Assembly: GCA_949317995.1 (NCBI GenBank)
Contig: OX439046.1
Location: forward strand, 76,074,786 to 76,138,785
Origin: Acholoe squamosa
Lineage: Eukaryota > Annelida > Polychaeta > Phyllodocida > Polynoidae
Length of the DNA: 64,000 bases
Direction: 5' to 3'
Shown here: piece after piece, positions 50,601-61,040 of the stretch
How the letters are laid out: every line of letters starts with the position of its first letter
Position numbering within the stretch: position 1 is the stretch's first letter
Notes under the pieces: generated by a model
Database searches by the model: none
Told to the model about the DNA's origin: nothing
Seen by the model: the letters and a program-made list of their open reading frames with translations, nothing else
Translations under genes and position numbers: made by a program

Positions 50601-51313
50601 ATCTTAGTCAGGAAAGTTAAAAAAATCATTCAAAATTAAAAAAGAAAGATGATTATCAATCAGTTTTAGGAGTATTTAGGGTATCTTTACTGCCTGTGAA
50701 AGACGGCACCAGGTTATTCTATGGGAGGTGTGAAATGCAAAGGTCCAAGGTTAAAGACAAATGCTACCCAGTACAAAAAAGCCACCTTGTGGCAGAAATC
50801 AGAACTCCTCAGTTATACAATTTCAACGATTTTTCTCACCCTAACTGGATCACTTTACCTGTACATATTTTTTCCAGTTCATTTCTGATCACTATAGACA
50901 AGATTCAGATGTTTATGTGCCATTCGAATTCTCATAGGAACCTATAGTTAAGGGAAAATTGATATTTTTGAAAAATTCACAACTTTGTCATTTCAATGGT
51001 GACCCCCTCATTTTTCTATTTTTAAAATATCCTAAAGATGTCTTTTATATATTTAGAGAGTCTTGTAGGTGAATCAATAGAAGGTCATTCACTGTGATGC
51101 AAAATATGAAAAAATATTTTCCGCATTCGTTTCATTAGTTTTCAATTAAATGGTCATAAAATGAAAATAAGCATGGTGACATAGGGATTTTCCTATTCTT
51201 TATATATCCAACTAATACTATCCAGAGTTATTTGTATCAATAGAAGATCTAACATTGGTCAGCCTGTAGCGTTTGTCTTTAAGCCTATGGGGCTGCTGTA
51301 TTCCACTGCTTCC
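50601..51313. other. No gene seen
   Basis: AT-rich, short frames only, no repeat identified. Confidence 0.35.
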
Positions 51314-51470
51314 AACATGAAATAAATAGAGAGAAATATACGACCATGATGTATGAGGTGTCCGATCCACCACAAGGGGGGTGTCTCCCCCAAGGGTGTT
51401 AGACACCCCCGAGGGGTGGATTGGCCACCGAGCGCACTAGGGGATTTTAGTTCTCTATTTATTTTATGTT
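51314..51470. mobile_element. Fold-back family F, copy d
   Basis: Ends AACATGAAATAAATAGAGA and TCTCTATTTATTTTATGTT; internal stem GGGGGTGTCT / AGACACCCCC. Confidence 0.8.
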
Positions 51471-51858
51471 TTTAGAGGGTTTAATTAACTGAAAATTAAC
51501 AAAATCCATTACCGTAGTTCCCTGTACGAGTGGTGGTCCGCCATTTTGAATGTTTACATGCACCCGGAATGAGGCTGCTGTACCAGATCGGCTGCTGTGG
51601 TGGATCAGCACACATTACGCCACTCGGGGTGTGGCGATCGGCCCCGCAATGCTATCTCTATGGGATCAAGTTATTCACATAAAATAATAGATTTTATGTC
51701 ATGGCTGATATGAACGTCACTATAGATTAGTACTAGAACCGCCATATTCAATGGGGGGCATTGAATACAATGTCTTCGTATTCAATGGGTGTCCGCCATC
51801 TTGGATTTTGAACAGATCTGTTTTTCTTTAATTTAAAAGCAAAATAACCCCCTAGGCC

Positions 51859-51977
51859 ATGACATAAATGCAAATGTCCACTTCCATATAATGGCTTCGT
51901 GGGATACGCCAGTCCCACAGAGGGGAATACGATGTAAAAATATCCCATGGTCGTGGGCATTTGCTCATTTATTTCAC
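51859..51977. mobile_element. Fold-back family F, copy i
   Basis: Ends ATGACATAAATGCAAATG and CATTTGCTCATTTATTTCA; short internal stem GTGGGA / TCCCAC. Confidence 0.6.
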
Positions 51978-52380
51978 CTTGAAGCAGCCTAGACTGTACC
52001 TAGTACAATGTATTGACAAGTAGGGAGACAAGATAAGAGTTTCCTTAGTTCTGTGAATACCGATAACAGCACAATCCCTCCTTGTATCCACACCTTCTGT
52101 TATCAGGGAACACAGGTCTGTATCAGTAGTATATCAAATATCTCTATGATTGATACTAAGACACGTGTAGGTAAGACAATTAACTTTCATGTTGGTATGC
52201 CGGGATACTGACAGCCCTTAGCTCTAACACTGTACCTCCGTATCTCACACCCCACCTGTACCAATATCTCATGCCCGGGTCACGTGACCTTTTGATGATG
52301 TCATAGCTTCAAGATGGTGATGTAAACAGTGTGTACAGTAATGAATTAGGGTGAAATTTTGTATTGTATTTCCATGAGGA

Positions 52381-52562
52381 AACATGAAATAAATGCAAAG
52401 GCGCACTTGTGGGAAGATTCTGCCAGGGTTATCGCACTTGCAGGGCAGGTCCTGCATTGCACTCCGCCCTACGGGTGTAGTGCAATACGGGACCTCCCCT
52501 GGGCATGTGATAACCCTGGGAGATTCTTCCCACTCATGTACCTTTGCCTATGTATCACGTTT
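52381..52562. mobile_element. Fold-back family F, copy c, full-length hairpin
   Basis: Ends AACATGAAATAAATGCAAAG and CTTTGCCTATGTATCACGTT. The arms pair over almost the whole 182 bp, e.g. GTGGGAAGATTCTGCCAGGG with CCCTGGGAGATTCTTCCCAC, and an inner GCATTGCACT / AGTGCAATAC. Confidence 0.8.
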
Positions 52563-52576
52563 GTTTTACTGTACAC

Positions 52577-52770
52577 TGTAAAATAAAACCTGTTGAGTCT
52601 ATCAGGGATCCTTGTAAAATTGAACAGTAAAACATGCATAATTGTACAGCTGTGAACCAGTGTAGTTTTTACAAGAAGCCCCAGATGGCACTACGGTAGT
52701 ACAAGTAATTTCTGAAAATAAAGACATCTCTGTGAAAATAATGACGGATCTCTGGCAACTTTGGGATGGG
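52577..52770 (+). repeat. Dispersed repeat family X, copy 3
   Basis: GTTGAGTCTATCAGGGATCC, GTGAACCAGTGTAGTTTTTA, AGAAGCCCCAGATGGCACTA and GGATCTCTGGCAACTTTGGG in the same order as the other copies. Confidence 0.85.
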
Positions 52771-53092
52771 TAGTGTAGTGCCTTGCATGATGAGATGTGT
52801 CTAGACCCTTAAAACCGACAGTGTGACATGTCTGTAACTATAGCAACAAGTACATTCTTTTTAGGAGAAATCAGGATCCATTGATTGGATTGGGTCTAAA
52901 ATAGCTTCAATTCATCTGGTCATATATTACCTCAAATTAAAGCTCTTGAGAGCTCTACCTTCTGAATGACAATTCCTGGTCGCTATAGCAATGTGGTTGC
53001 CATGGCAACCATATAATCTCCAGATATTGACTTAATTTCTCTACATGAGCCACCAAAATGCTCATATGTAGAATATACATTGCTATAAGAGT
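52771..53092. other. No gene seen
   Basis: Short AT-rich spacer with no recognised feature. Confidence 0.35.
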
Positions 53093-53760
53093 TGTTAGTT
53101 GTGATCAGTGCAGCAAGCTACAAGCACATATGATGTGTGTTCAGAGGGGACATAAGTACTACAGAAATCCCGTGCCCTAGGACCTACTGTCAACGAACCG
53201 TTACAAGTCGATGTTGCAATGAACACTGAATCCAGAGAAGTTCTTTGATCCTTGTTTATTGCATGATGACAGAGTGTACATATAGGTGGTAACAATGGTA
53301 CACTCGCCAGCATGCAGGCTCTGCCCCTAAGCTCGTAGCTCAACCTGTCATAGGTCCTAGATACTAGGGAGGTTGTGCGTGGGATAATGTAAGTAGAAAA
53401 GATATCTTAGAATAGGTGACTGGGAGCTGCTCACCGGGTCTTATATACCTAGGTGAGCAGCACACAGGGTGATGAAATGTACCGGTAGGAGCAGGTCAGA
53501 TCTGGTCAGGTCTGGTTGGATCTGGTCAGATCTGATGCGCCATCATACCCTGTAATGATTCTATTTATATGTGGACCAATCAGGGTGAAGGGAGATTGTG
53601 GAATTTCCCTGCATCCTAGAAATGCGTCCACAGGTATGTCGGTATGTTGTGATACTCCCAGTGAGTCAGTGCCCAGAAATTGAATGGGTCCGGCTCTCAT
53701 AACATCCTGGTATGGATGATGTAAGAGTAGCTCACTTTACACACTGGGGGGGGGAGTGAG
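53093..53760 (-). mobile_element. Possible solo LTR (minus strand)
   Basis: On the minus strand a stem with GCTGCTCACC / GGTGAGCAGC arms holds TATATAAG in its loop (about 53437-53444). AATAAA (about 53262-53267) lies 170 bp downstream, and the unit ends ...CTAACA next to a TG on the plus strand. Promoter, polyadenylation signal and no coding sequence fit a solo LTR, but the outer edge and target duplication were not found. A host promoter is the alternative. Confidence 0.35.
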
Positions 53761-53866
53761 CTGTAGGCTTGTGAGCAGGGCCTAAGCATGTGTGGCGAAG
53801 AATTTAATAAATGGTCCATTGACACTACCTATACCTCTTGTTCTGGTGCTATCTCTGATAGCTTAA

Positions 53867-53995
53867 CCCTTTAAAGACCGCTAATGCAGGAGTGCATCAT
53901 GCCCATTGGTCTTCATGATGCACCAATGAAGTGCAGGGTTGGTGCATGATGACGACCAATGGGCATGATGTATTAATGCATCAGTACAGAGGTGT
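53867..53995. mobile_element. TTAA-family MITE, copy 1 (partial)
   Basis: TTAA (53863-53866) then CCCTTTAAAGACCGCTAATG. The interior folds on itself (GCATCATGCCCATTGGTC / GACCAATGGGCATGATG). The expected right terminus is missing. Confidence 0.7.
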
Positions 53996-54900
53996 AGGAA
54001 GGAAATCTTCATTAAGGATGCCCAGCAAGGGCCCCACCAAACCCACCTTGAATTGCCGGCTCAAGCGCCATGACACCTATACAACTGTATATAAATTTAG
54101 TATAGTAAAATAATGTTTGGTGAATTTTGGATCTGATTTTAGCCCAAGGCCCCACTTTACCCTATCCCATCCCCATGGGCGGAAAACTAGTCCCCATTAC
54201 ATTGTCAGTGTAGTCCCCTCTAGTAGTATAGACAGGGTGTGACAGTCAGCAAAGTCCCCGGTCTCCCCTGTGTTTACACAACCCACCCAATCCACATGGC
54301 TACTTTGAATATGCATTATTCCTAGATATCTTGATTAAATTAGATTAATTTAATTTAATTCATTGTAATTAGCATGACCATGTACTTAAACTAATTATGG
54401 TAAACATTTCCCTCGATGAGCAGAATTTGTTGAACAGGTTCCTTATTTGAGCCCTTCATATTGAACACATCCACTTTTAGACACAAAATAACAAACGCAC
54501 GTTTCTAAATACAAAAGGAGAACACTGTAGTAAATAATGATAAACAAGACTGATCATATCAGCAGGGCGTATACAGGGTATAGTATACCCCCTATCCCAC
54601 ATAGGCATTAGCCATTGTCACTTAGGCCAAATAAAAAGCTGTGTTTCCGGTAACATGGTCCAAAAGGTTGAGGCAGGTAGGTCGGATTTTTTTTTTGTTT
54701 TTGCATCTAAGGCCTAAGGTCCTACTTTGCCAGGTTTTTGATGGTTATTATAACAAAGAATCGTTTCCTGTATGAAATATGAGAAAATGATGGGGAAATA
54801 CATGTATATGTTGCGAATAAAAATCTTCAAAAAATGGCTGAGGCCGGTCGGGTGACCGGAAACCTTTTATTTTTTTTTGGCCTTAGATAGAGTAGAATAT
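53996..54900. other. No gene seen
   Basis: AT-rich spacer with long T runs near 54690 and 54870. Confidence 0.35.
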
Positions 54901-55125
54901 CCCTGTAATGGCCGCAGATGTAGAAGTGCATCACACCCATGCATTTGTTGTCATGATGCACCAATGAGGTACTCATGGGACTACTCACCAGCACTTCATT
55001 GGTGCATCATGCCGATCCTCTGGGACTGTATCAGCCCTCATAGTGTCATCATGATGCATGAATGCAGTCCTTGCAGGTCACTCCCCAGGTCTTGATGCAT
55101 TATTGCATTATCAGCTGTTAAAGGG
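54901..55125. mobile_element. TTAA-family MITE, copy 2, flanked by ATAT
   Basis: Left end CCCTGTAATGGCCGCAGATG, right end CATTATCAGCTGTTAAAGGG; ATAT directly outside both. Inside is the GGTGCATCATGCCGATCCTC hairpin shared with other sites. Confidence 0.7.
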
Positions 55126-55814
55126 ATATTGAAAAGTTTCCCCTCTTGTATACTTGTTCTCCACCTGTAAAAGAGACAGGAAAGTAATGAATGAATTATC
55201 TCTGATTATTATCAGCTTTTTTTTTTTAATCTAAATTCTAGCCTACATCTTAAGTATGATTGATCCTAGACCCTGTATTATGACCACGTGATACAAAGTG
55301 TATCAATTAAGATAACATTCAATCTTGGTCCACTTGTGGGAGCTTTTTAAGTTATATCGTGTCGCAGCTGATCAGCTGAATATTTATTTGTATTGCTATC
55401 TTTGTAAACGTTTTTGTAAAAGAGGCTAATGTACTATAATTCAAAGAACAAAATAGCTGTAGTTGTAAGCCAGAACCATGTTCTGTTGAAAATAATAACA
55501 TTTCAGAAACAAAACCGCGATGGAAGAAGCAAGGGGCAAATCAATATAAAACACTCATTGGTTCTTAAGCATGTTTCTGCACTGTGGTATAAACTAGTGT
55601 AAACCCACATGGAGATGAGTGTGTGAACATTAACACTACCCCACCGCCCCCTGGAGGCTAAGGTAGTAACTAACTGGTGCACATACTGTACAGCACAGTG
55701 CTCCCACCTGGTGGTATATAGGAGTAGTACTTGTCATGTGTGTGAACCTTATTATTTACAGGGGACCAACCGTGCTTGCTGCAGAATCATACACTTGCAC
55801 CTAAAATAGTTTAA
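55126..55814. other. No gene seen
   Basis: No coding frame or terminal repeat. Confidence 0.35.
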
Positions 55815-56816
55815 CCCTTTAAGGACCGCTGATATGCATCATTCCCATTGGTTGTCATGAAGCAGCAAAGAAGTGCTGGCTAGACATCATCAGGTTGAAG
55901 ACTGCACTTCTTATGGCCTCAGTCAACGATGTGAGACCATGGCCATTTCTAGCCCTGAATGCAGCATGATAATGGGACTGTGGCCAGATCTAAGGATGAT
56001 TTTAAAATGACATAAAATAGTATATTTTCACAAATTTCTATTACTTTTACATTTTTGACAATCACACACTACACGAAAGAGGAGCATTTATTTTCCTAAA
56101 AAGAGACTCAGTATGATGAATTACAGTATATATATGTGAAGTGAATCATGGATTTTGTTACCACATGGCCATAAAATTTAGCTGTAGGCACCACTAAAAC
56201 ACATTTCCGATTTTTGTGTTAAATTTCCTAAAGAAAATCGTAGGTCAGTGTAAAACTTGAAAGCTTTTTCTACAAGAAAATACTATAATATTTAGGATAT
56301 GTACACTCCTAGTCAAGGAAGTTCAACATTTTCTGAACCTAATCATGTTTAATGTGGTTTCCCTGAGGCTGATGTGAACCTGGGGTTGACCCAGCCTTAC
56401 ACCCATTGTGTGTGAATACTGCAGCCCCCACCCTCTCCCTAGTGACAGTAAAAAATCACACCTCCTATCGTTCTCTTGCACTCACTATACTCATCTCATG
56501 GTCATGGTCCAGTGATCATGGGGGTAGGGCAGGGTTAGAAATGGCCCTAGGAATACATCCAATGCTGTCTACAGTTGTGTCCATGTTGATACTCTTTAGT
56601 ACAAGGTATGCTTCAAGTCTGGGTTTTCATCTCAGCCTCGTCCCAGACCTGATCATTGAAGCATCATGCCGACCCTCTTGGAGAATATGTATCAACCCTG
56701 TAGGGTTGGCATGATGCTGCAATGAAGTGCTGGTGAGCAGTCTTGCCAGCGCTTCATTGGTGCATCATGACAACCAATGTGTATGATGCACTCCTGCATC
56801 AACAGCCTTTAAAGGG
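55815..56816. mobile_element. 1002-bp TTAA-flanked non-autonomous transposon
   Basis: TTAA on both sides (55811-55814 and 56817-56820). Imperfect inverted ends of about 70 bp: CCCTTTAAGGACCGCTGATA on the left, CAACAGCCTTTAAAGGG on the right, with CCCATTGGTTGTCATGA and its inverse inside them. TTAA targets with CCCTTT ends fit piggyBac- or Kolobok-type transposons. No transposase frame is present. Confidence 0.8.
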
Positions 56817-56820
56817 TTAA

Positions 56821-57280
56821 TGCCAGTGTCATGAAGACAGAGCATGGTTATCACATGTTTCAGATGTAGGCTTGTTTCATAGCTGAATTTATTGCCGGTA
56901 TGGAAACTTACCTTGACACTACTGAGGAAGGTAGATATGACACTTTTATAATATTAACATACTCGACCCTGAAGATAGCAAAACTAAGCCCTAGTCCGCT
57001 TTGACGATGCACAACTTCTTAACATACTGTTTAAACACAGTCTTGAATAAGTGCTGAGGGTATAGGGGTATTGAGAACAACCTTAAGCACTAAAATCAGT
57101 GTTCAAATAAGCGCCTGTCTCAAATTTAAGGGCGGGGTACAAAAGTATCAAAATGGTAATAAACATAGGGTGGCCACAGGGTCACACTGATAACACTATC
57201 CCTTTCTGACACTTTATAAACAACACTTTTCCATTTGGAATGTGCAGGTACTGAATGCCCTCACATTTGACACCGGTTCT
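56821..57280. other. No gene seen
   Basis: Spacer between two non-autonomous elements; no frame or repeat identified. Confidence 0.35.
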
Positions 57281-57641
57281 GGAGGGTGTTGCTCCCATAG
57301 TAAAAGGAAGAGCTGGCTAAAAATGCCCTTGTTTCCAGTCCTTTCTTTTCATGTAGCTATAACTTGTCCCTTTTGTTGCTCACAAGTGGTCATTCAAGTA
57401 CGGTGCTAAAAAAGGGGATTTGAGTAGGTACCTAGTTACGAGAAGTCAGTCAGTATAATAAGCTATAGAGCATGTGACATGAGTAGGTGCCTGGTCGTGC
57501 AGCTCTCTCTATTTTAAATAAGGCAGGTGACTTTTCAGACTAATGTAGTGAGTGCAAGTACTTAGGTGAAGCAGTGCATGACTTGTTTAGAAAAGAGGGC
57601 ACATACTCACAGCTCTTTTTACAATAGGAGCAACACCCTCC
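57281..57641. mobile_element. 361-bp MITE with inverted ends
   Basis: GGAGGGTGTTGCTCC at 57281-57295 is exactly inverted at 57627-57641, and similarity goes on inward (CATAGTAAAAGG / TTTTTACAATA, AGAGCTG / CAGCTCT). Target duplication unclear. Non-coding. Confidence 0.75.
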
Positions 57642-59031
57642 GGAGCTCTATTTCTGTCTTCTGTCTGTAAGGTAACAGTTGGGAGAAGGGCTACCACATG
57701 AAGGCAAATCAATGAGTTAGTTTGACCCTGAATGCATCTACACATCAGCATGTCTACAATGTTGTTTGCAATAATACTTCTATTTTAGGCAGAGTCTCCA
57801 AAATTTTTTAATTTTTCAAACTTGGTATTTGTAAAGAAATGATAAAGTGGTAAAAGCAAATGAAACTGCCACAAATAGATCTATATCAATAGGTTGGGCA
57901 CAGAGATACATGTCAAATATGTCACTTTTCCTAACTTTTCTAGAATTCTGAATTTGAAGCTTAGATTCCTATGAGTTCTCATGTTCTGTTTGAAATTCTC
58001 GTAACTCATCATATCATAGTCATGTAATAGTTCAGATTAAAGGTATCACTGACATACATCATTCCATCATGTTTCTACAGTTCTCATCAGTACTGGATTA
58101 CTATAGCAACTGGAAATCAACCTAACTAAAAGCTGTTTAGTATGGCATGGTTCAACAGTAATTGTTACTGTGTTACTGTGTCGACTGGAATTCTACAGAA
58201 ATGGTAGTCATAATAGCCTACAGTGGAAAGGGGGTCAGTATGGAGAAAGAAATGGCTCCTCCTCTAGAGAGGAGAGTAAGGCAAAACTCCATTAACTCAG
58301 AGCAGGCATGACTTAAGATTAACTCCAAGTAGCTTTAGTATCTCTCTGGCAGGGTTATTTTAACAAGCTCTGGGGAGAAGGAGTGTAGTTTTGGTTCTGC
58401 TGCTCTGGAGTGATATTCATCTCTTTCTAACATTTACCCTTATGGCTACCATCTCTGCTACTTTTGATGAAGTCCTTTTATGTTTTATATGACTGAAAAG
58501 AGATCTGCAGCCACTTGATTCACTAGAATACCTATCAATGAAGCATAACCACAATGACATGCTATATTGAGGAAATTGGATTTCTTTTTTCTGTCAGCTT
58601 CATTTGGTAATGGGGTTGTCAGAACTATTTCCACCTAGGCTTTATCTTTATTAGTTATCTTTTTTTACTTGCAGAAAATAGTCTAATACATTAAGGACAA
58701 AAACTCACTCTTAGAAAAAAGGGACCATGAAATTCCTGAAAACCCACAGAAATTCTCTCCAATGGACATTTGTTCCACCTTTGGTAATGCTATGATCGGC
58801 TGCTATCAGTATGGTGGCCGGAGGGTCAGGCTGATTTCCCCTCCCCTGTCTGATGCTATACTAAATGTCACTTTTCTAGAAGCCCCCCATTCTTGATAGA
58901 GGCAATGTGGAGATGTCTAATGACTTGCTCAAAGATTATCTTGGATGGGAGCACCCCAAATATAAAGCATTAGGCTTAATTCTTACTCTTTAATGGGGAA
59001 ATCTATTGAAAAACTTCAACATACCTGCTTC
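57642..59031. other. No gene seen in 1.4 kb
   Basis: AT-rich with no long frame, no splice-consistent coding and no defined repeat. Confidence 0.35.
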
Positions 59032-59252
59032 CCAGCAAATTGTCGTGAGTCCTCGTCAACCTGTGTGAAGTGGCTCACACATGTCGCTAGATGGAACACG
59101 ACATCGTTATAGCACAAGATCACCAGGAATAGCTATTGCTATGCCATGTTAGTCTAACACGCAGTGGCGAAAGATGACGGAATGAGTTATCACTCAAAAA
59201 GGAGTCACCATTGATGACCAATCATGGCGACAGATGACGACAATTTGCTGGG
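59032..59252. mobile_element. 221-bp MITE (family A, copy 2)
   Basis: CCCAGCAAATTGTCGT and its exact inverse ACGACAATTTGCTGGG at the ends; about a dozen differences from 16614-16835. TT lies on both sides here instead of TA. Confidence 0.9.
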
Positions 59253-60175
59253 TTGTTTCACCTTCACGTCAGTTCTATCCATGCCTTCTTGTTTAACCTG
59301 ACCTTTGGGAGAATCAACATTTTAAAAAGATTCTTTTTTTTTACAATATATCTACTCTCTTCAGGCTATCCTCCCAATATTTTTATGTCCACCTATACAA
59401 ATAATTTCTTATCAAAATAAGCACTTCAAAAAAGCTCTTTTTAGGTCAAGGATCATTAGAAAAATAATGATGGGGGAAAAAAGGGGAAACTGCTACAAAT
59501 AGTTCTAAACTAGAAGAACATGATATTTTTGGAGTGAGAATGATAGTGCCAACCCTCAAACAACTTTTTTGGGGTTCCTTTGGGGGCCTATTTACCTAGT
59601 TTTCAATATAATATCAACAGAGGGCTCCACCAGCTGGGCACACACATACATGGAAAAGATGCCACTTTTCATAACTTTTAAGGTGTTTTGCATGTTGTGG
59701 CTTAACTTCCTAAGAGCATTAACTATTGGAAATTGAGAAAATCAGGGTGATTTCTGAATTTTCAGGGACCAGTGAGTGGTATCTCAGATTTATGACTGTG
59801 TAAGAGTCTGGGTAAATGGTACCTGCAATAGTCAATAGGTGGCAGATCTGCGGTAGTGGAGCATGTGTGTTTCCAGTATGGAGACTCAGATCTGTCAGAA
59901 GGAGTTCAGTGGTGACACATTTTCAATTAGGTATAGCTTGGGTTGTACTTAGTGAACCGACTTGACATAACATGTTTATCAAATGTCAATATTAGGCCTA
60001 TAGGTAGGTGCATAGTAAGTGTCAATCATATTGTTTAAAAGAACTACTCCGGCCACCCTAATATGAGCCACAAGTGAATGGGCCTTAGCTGGCCATAGCT
60101 GGTACTGCCCCCTACTGGAGATTAGCTGCACTCTCCTAACACCACCTTCATGCCTCCTGCTCATACTGAACTGGC
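59253..60175. other. No gene seen
   Basis: No coding signal or repeat identified. Confidence 0.35.
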
Positions 60176-60470
60176 TCTTCTCATCTCCATTTTGGGTAGT
60201 TTTTCATCTTCTCATCTCCATTTTGGGAGGTTTTTCATCTTCTCATCTCCATTTTGGGTGGTTTTTCATCTTCTCATCTCCATTTTGGGTGGTTTTTCAT
60301 CTTCTCATCTCCATTTTGGGAGGTTTTTCATCTTCTCATCTCCATTTTGGGTGGTTTTTCGTCTTCTCATCTCCATTTTGGGAAGTTTTTCATCTTCTCA
60401 TCTCCATTTTGGGAAGTTTTTCATCTTCTCATCTCCATTTTGGGTAGTTTTTCATCTTCATCTCCATTTT
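60176..60470. repeat. 31-bp minisatellite, about 9.5 copies
   Basis: Unit CTTCTCATCTCCATTTTGGG followed by a TAGT/AGGT/TGGT/AAGT variant and TTTTCAT. The period is not a multiple of three, so the three overlapping frames over it are artefacts of the repeat. Confidence 0.95.
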
Positions 60471-60605
60471 TAGGAGTGCACATTGTTCATTGGTTGTCAA
60501 TGAAGTGCTAGAAAGGCTTCTCACCAGCACTTCATTGGAGCATCATGCGCACCGTCCTAGTGTATCAGGCCTGAAGGGTTGACATGATGTACGAATGACA
60601 AACCT
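60471..60605. repeat. GCATCATGCC-family hairpin remnant
   Basis: CACCAGCACTTCATTGGAGC and ATCATGCGCACCGTC pair imperfectly with GGGTTGACATGATGTACG. Related to parts of the TTAA-flanked element at 55815. Confidence 0.6.
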
Positions 60606-60814
60606 GGGCTTCCCTAGCCCACTTAAAAGGGTCTATATCTCCTCTTTCCTATCCCCTCGGATGTGTGTGGTGCACATATGCGCGGGCACCGACACATTCC
60701 TCTGTGAAATTGTGTTATCTCGTTCTCGCCATGGATATGACCTTAGCTGTCGAAATGGCGTTAAACATCTATTACTCACTCACTCAAGAATGACAAGCAA
60801 AGGCCATGATGCCT

Positions 60815-61040
60815 TAGTGAATACACACTGTTATCATCTAGTGCTGATGGACTGCCTGTATAGCTCTACATATTATAGCCTATATAGCTATGTCTGGTAG
60901 GTTTGTTACATCATCATTCATACACTGTCTAGTGGCTACATACATAGTGAATATACACTGTTATCATCTAGTGCTGATGGACTGCCTGTATAGCTCTCCA
61001 TAATATAGCCTATATAGCTATGTCTGGTAGGTTTGTTACT
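60815..61040. repeat. Tandem duplication, period 130 bp
   Basis: A 95-bp block (TAGTGAATACACACTGTTAT to ATGTCTGGTAGGTTTGTTAC) occurs at 60815-60909 and 60945-61039 with a few differences; the 35-bp spacer has a partial third copy near 61088. Confidence 0.9.

Noticed and set aside
60176-60470. CRISPR-like array
   Set aside because: Units are directly joined with no spacers, and the DNA is eukaryotic.
60150-60511. Three overlapping plus-strand frames of 74-107 codons
   Set aside because: They are the three readings of a 31-bp tandem repeat, with no other coding support.
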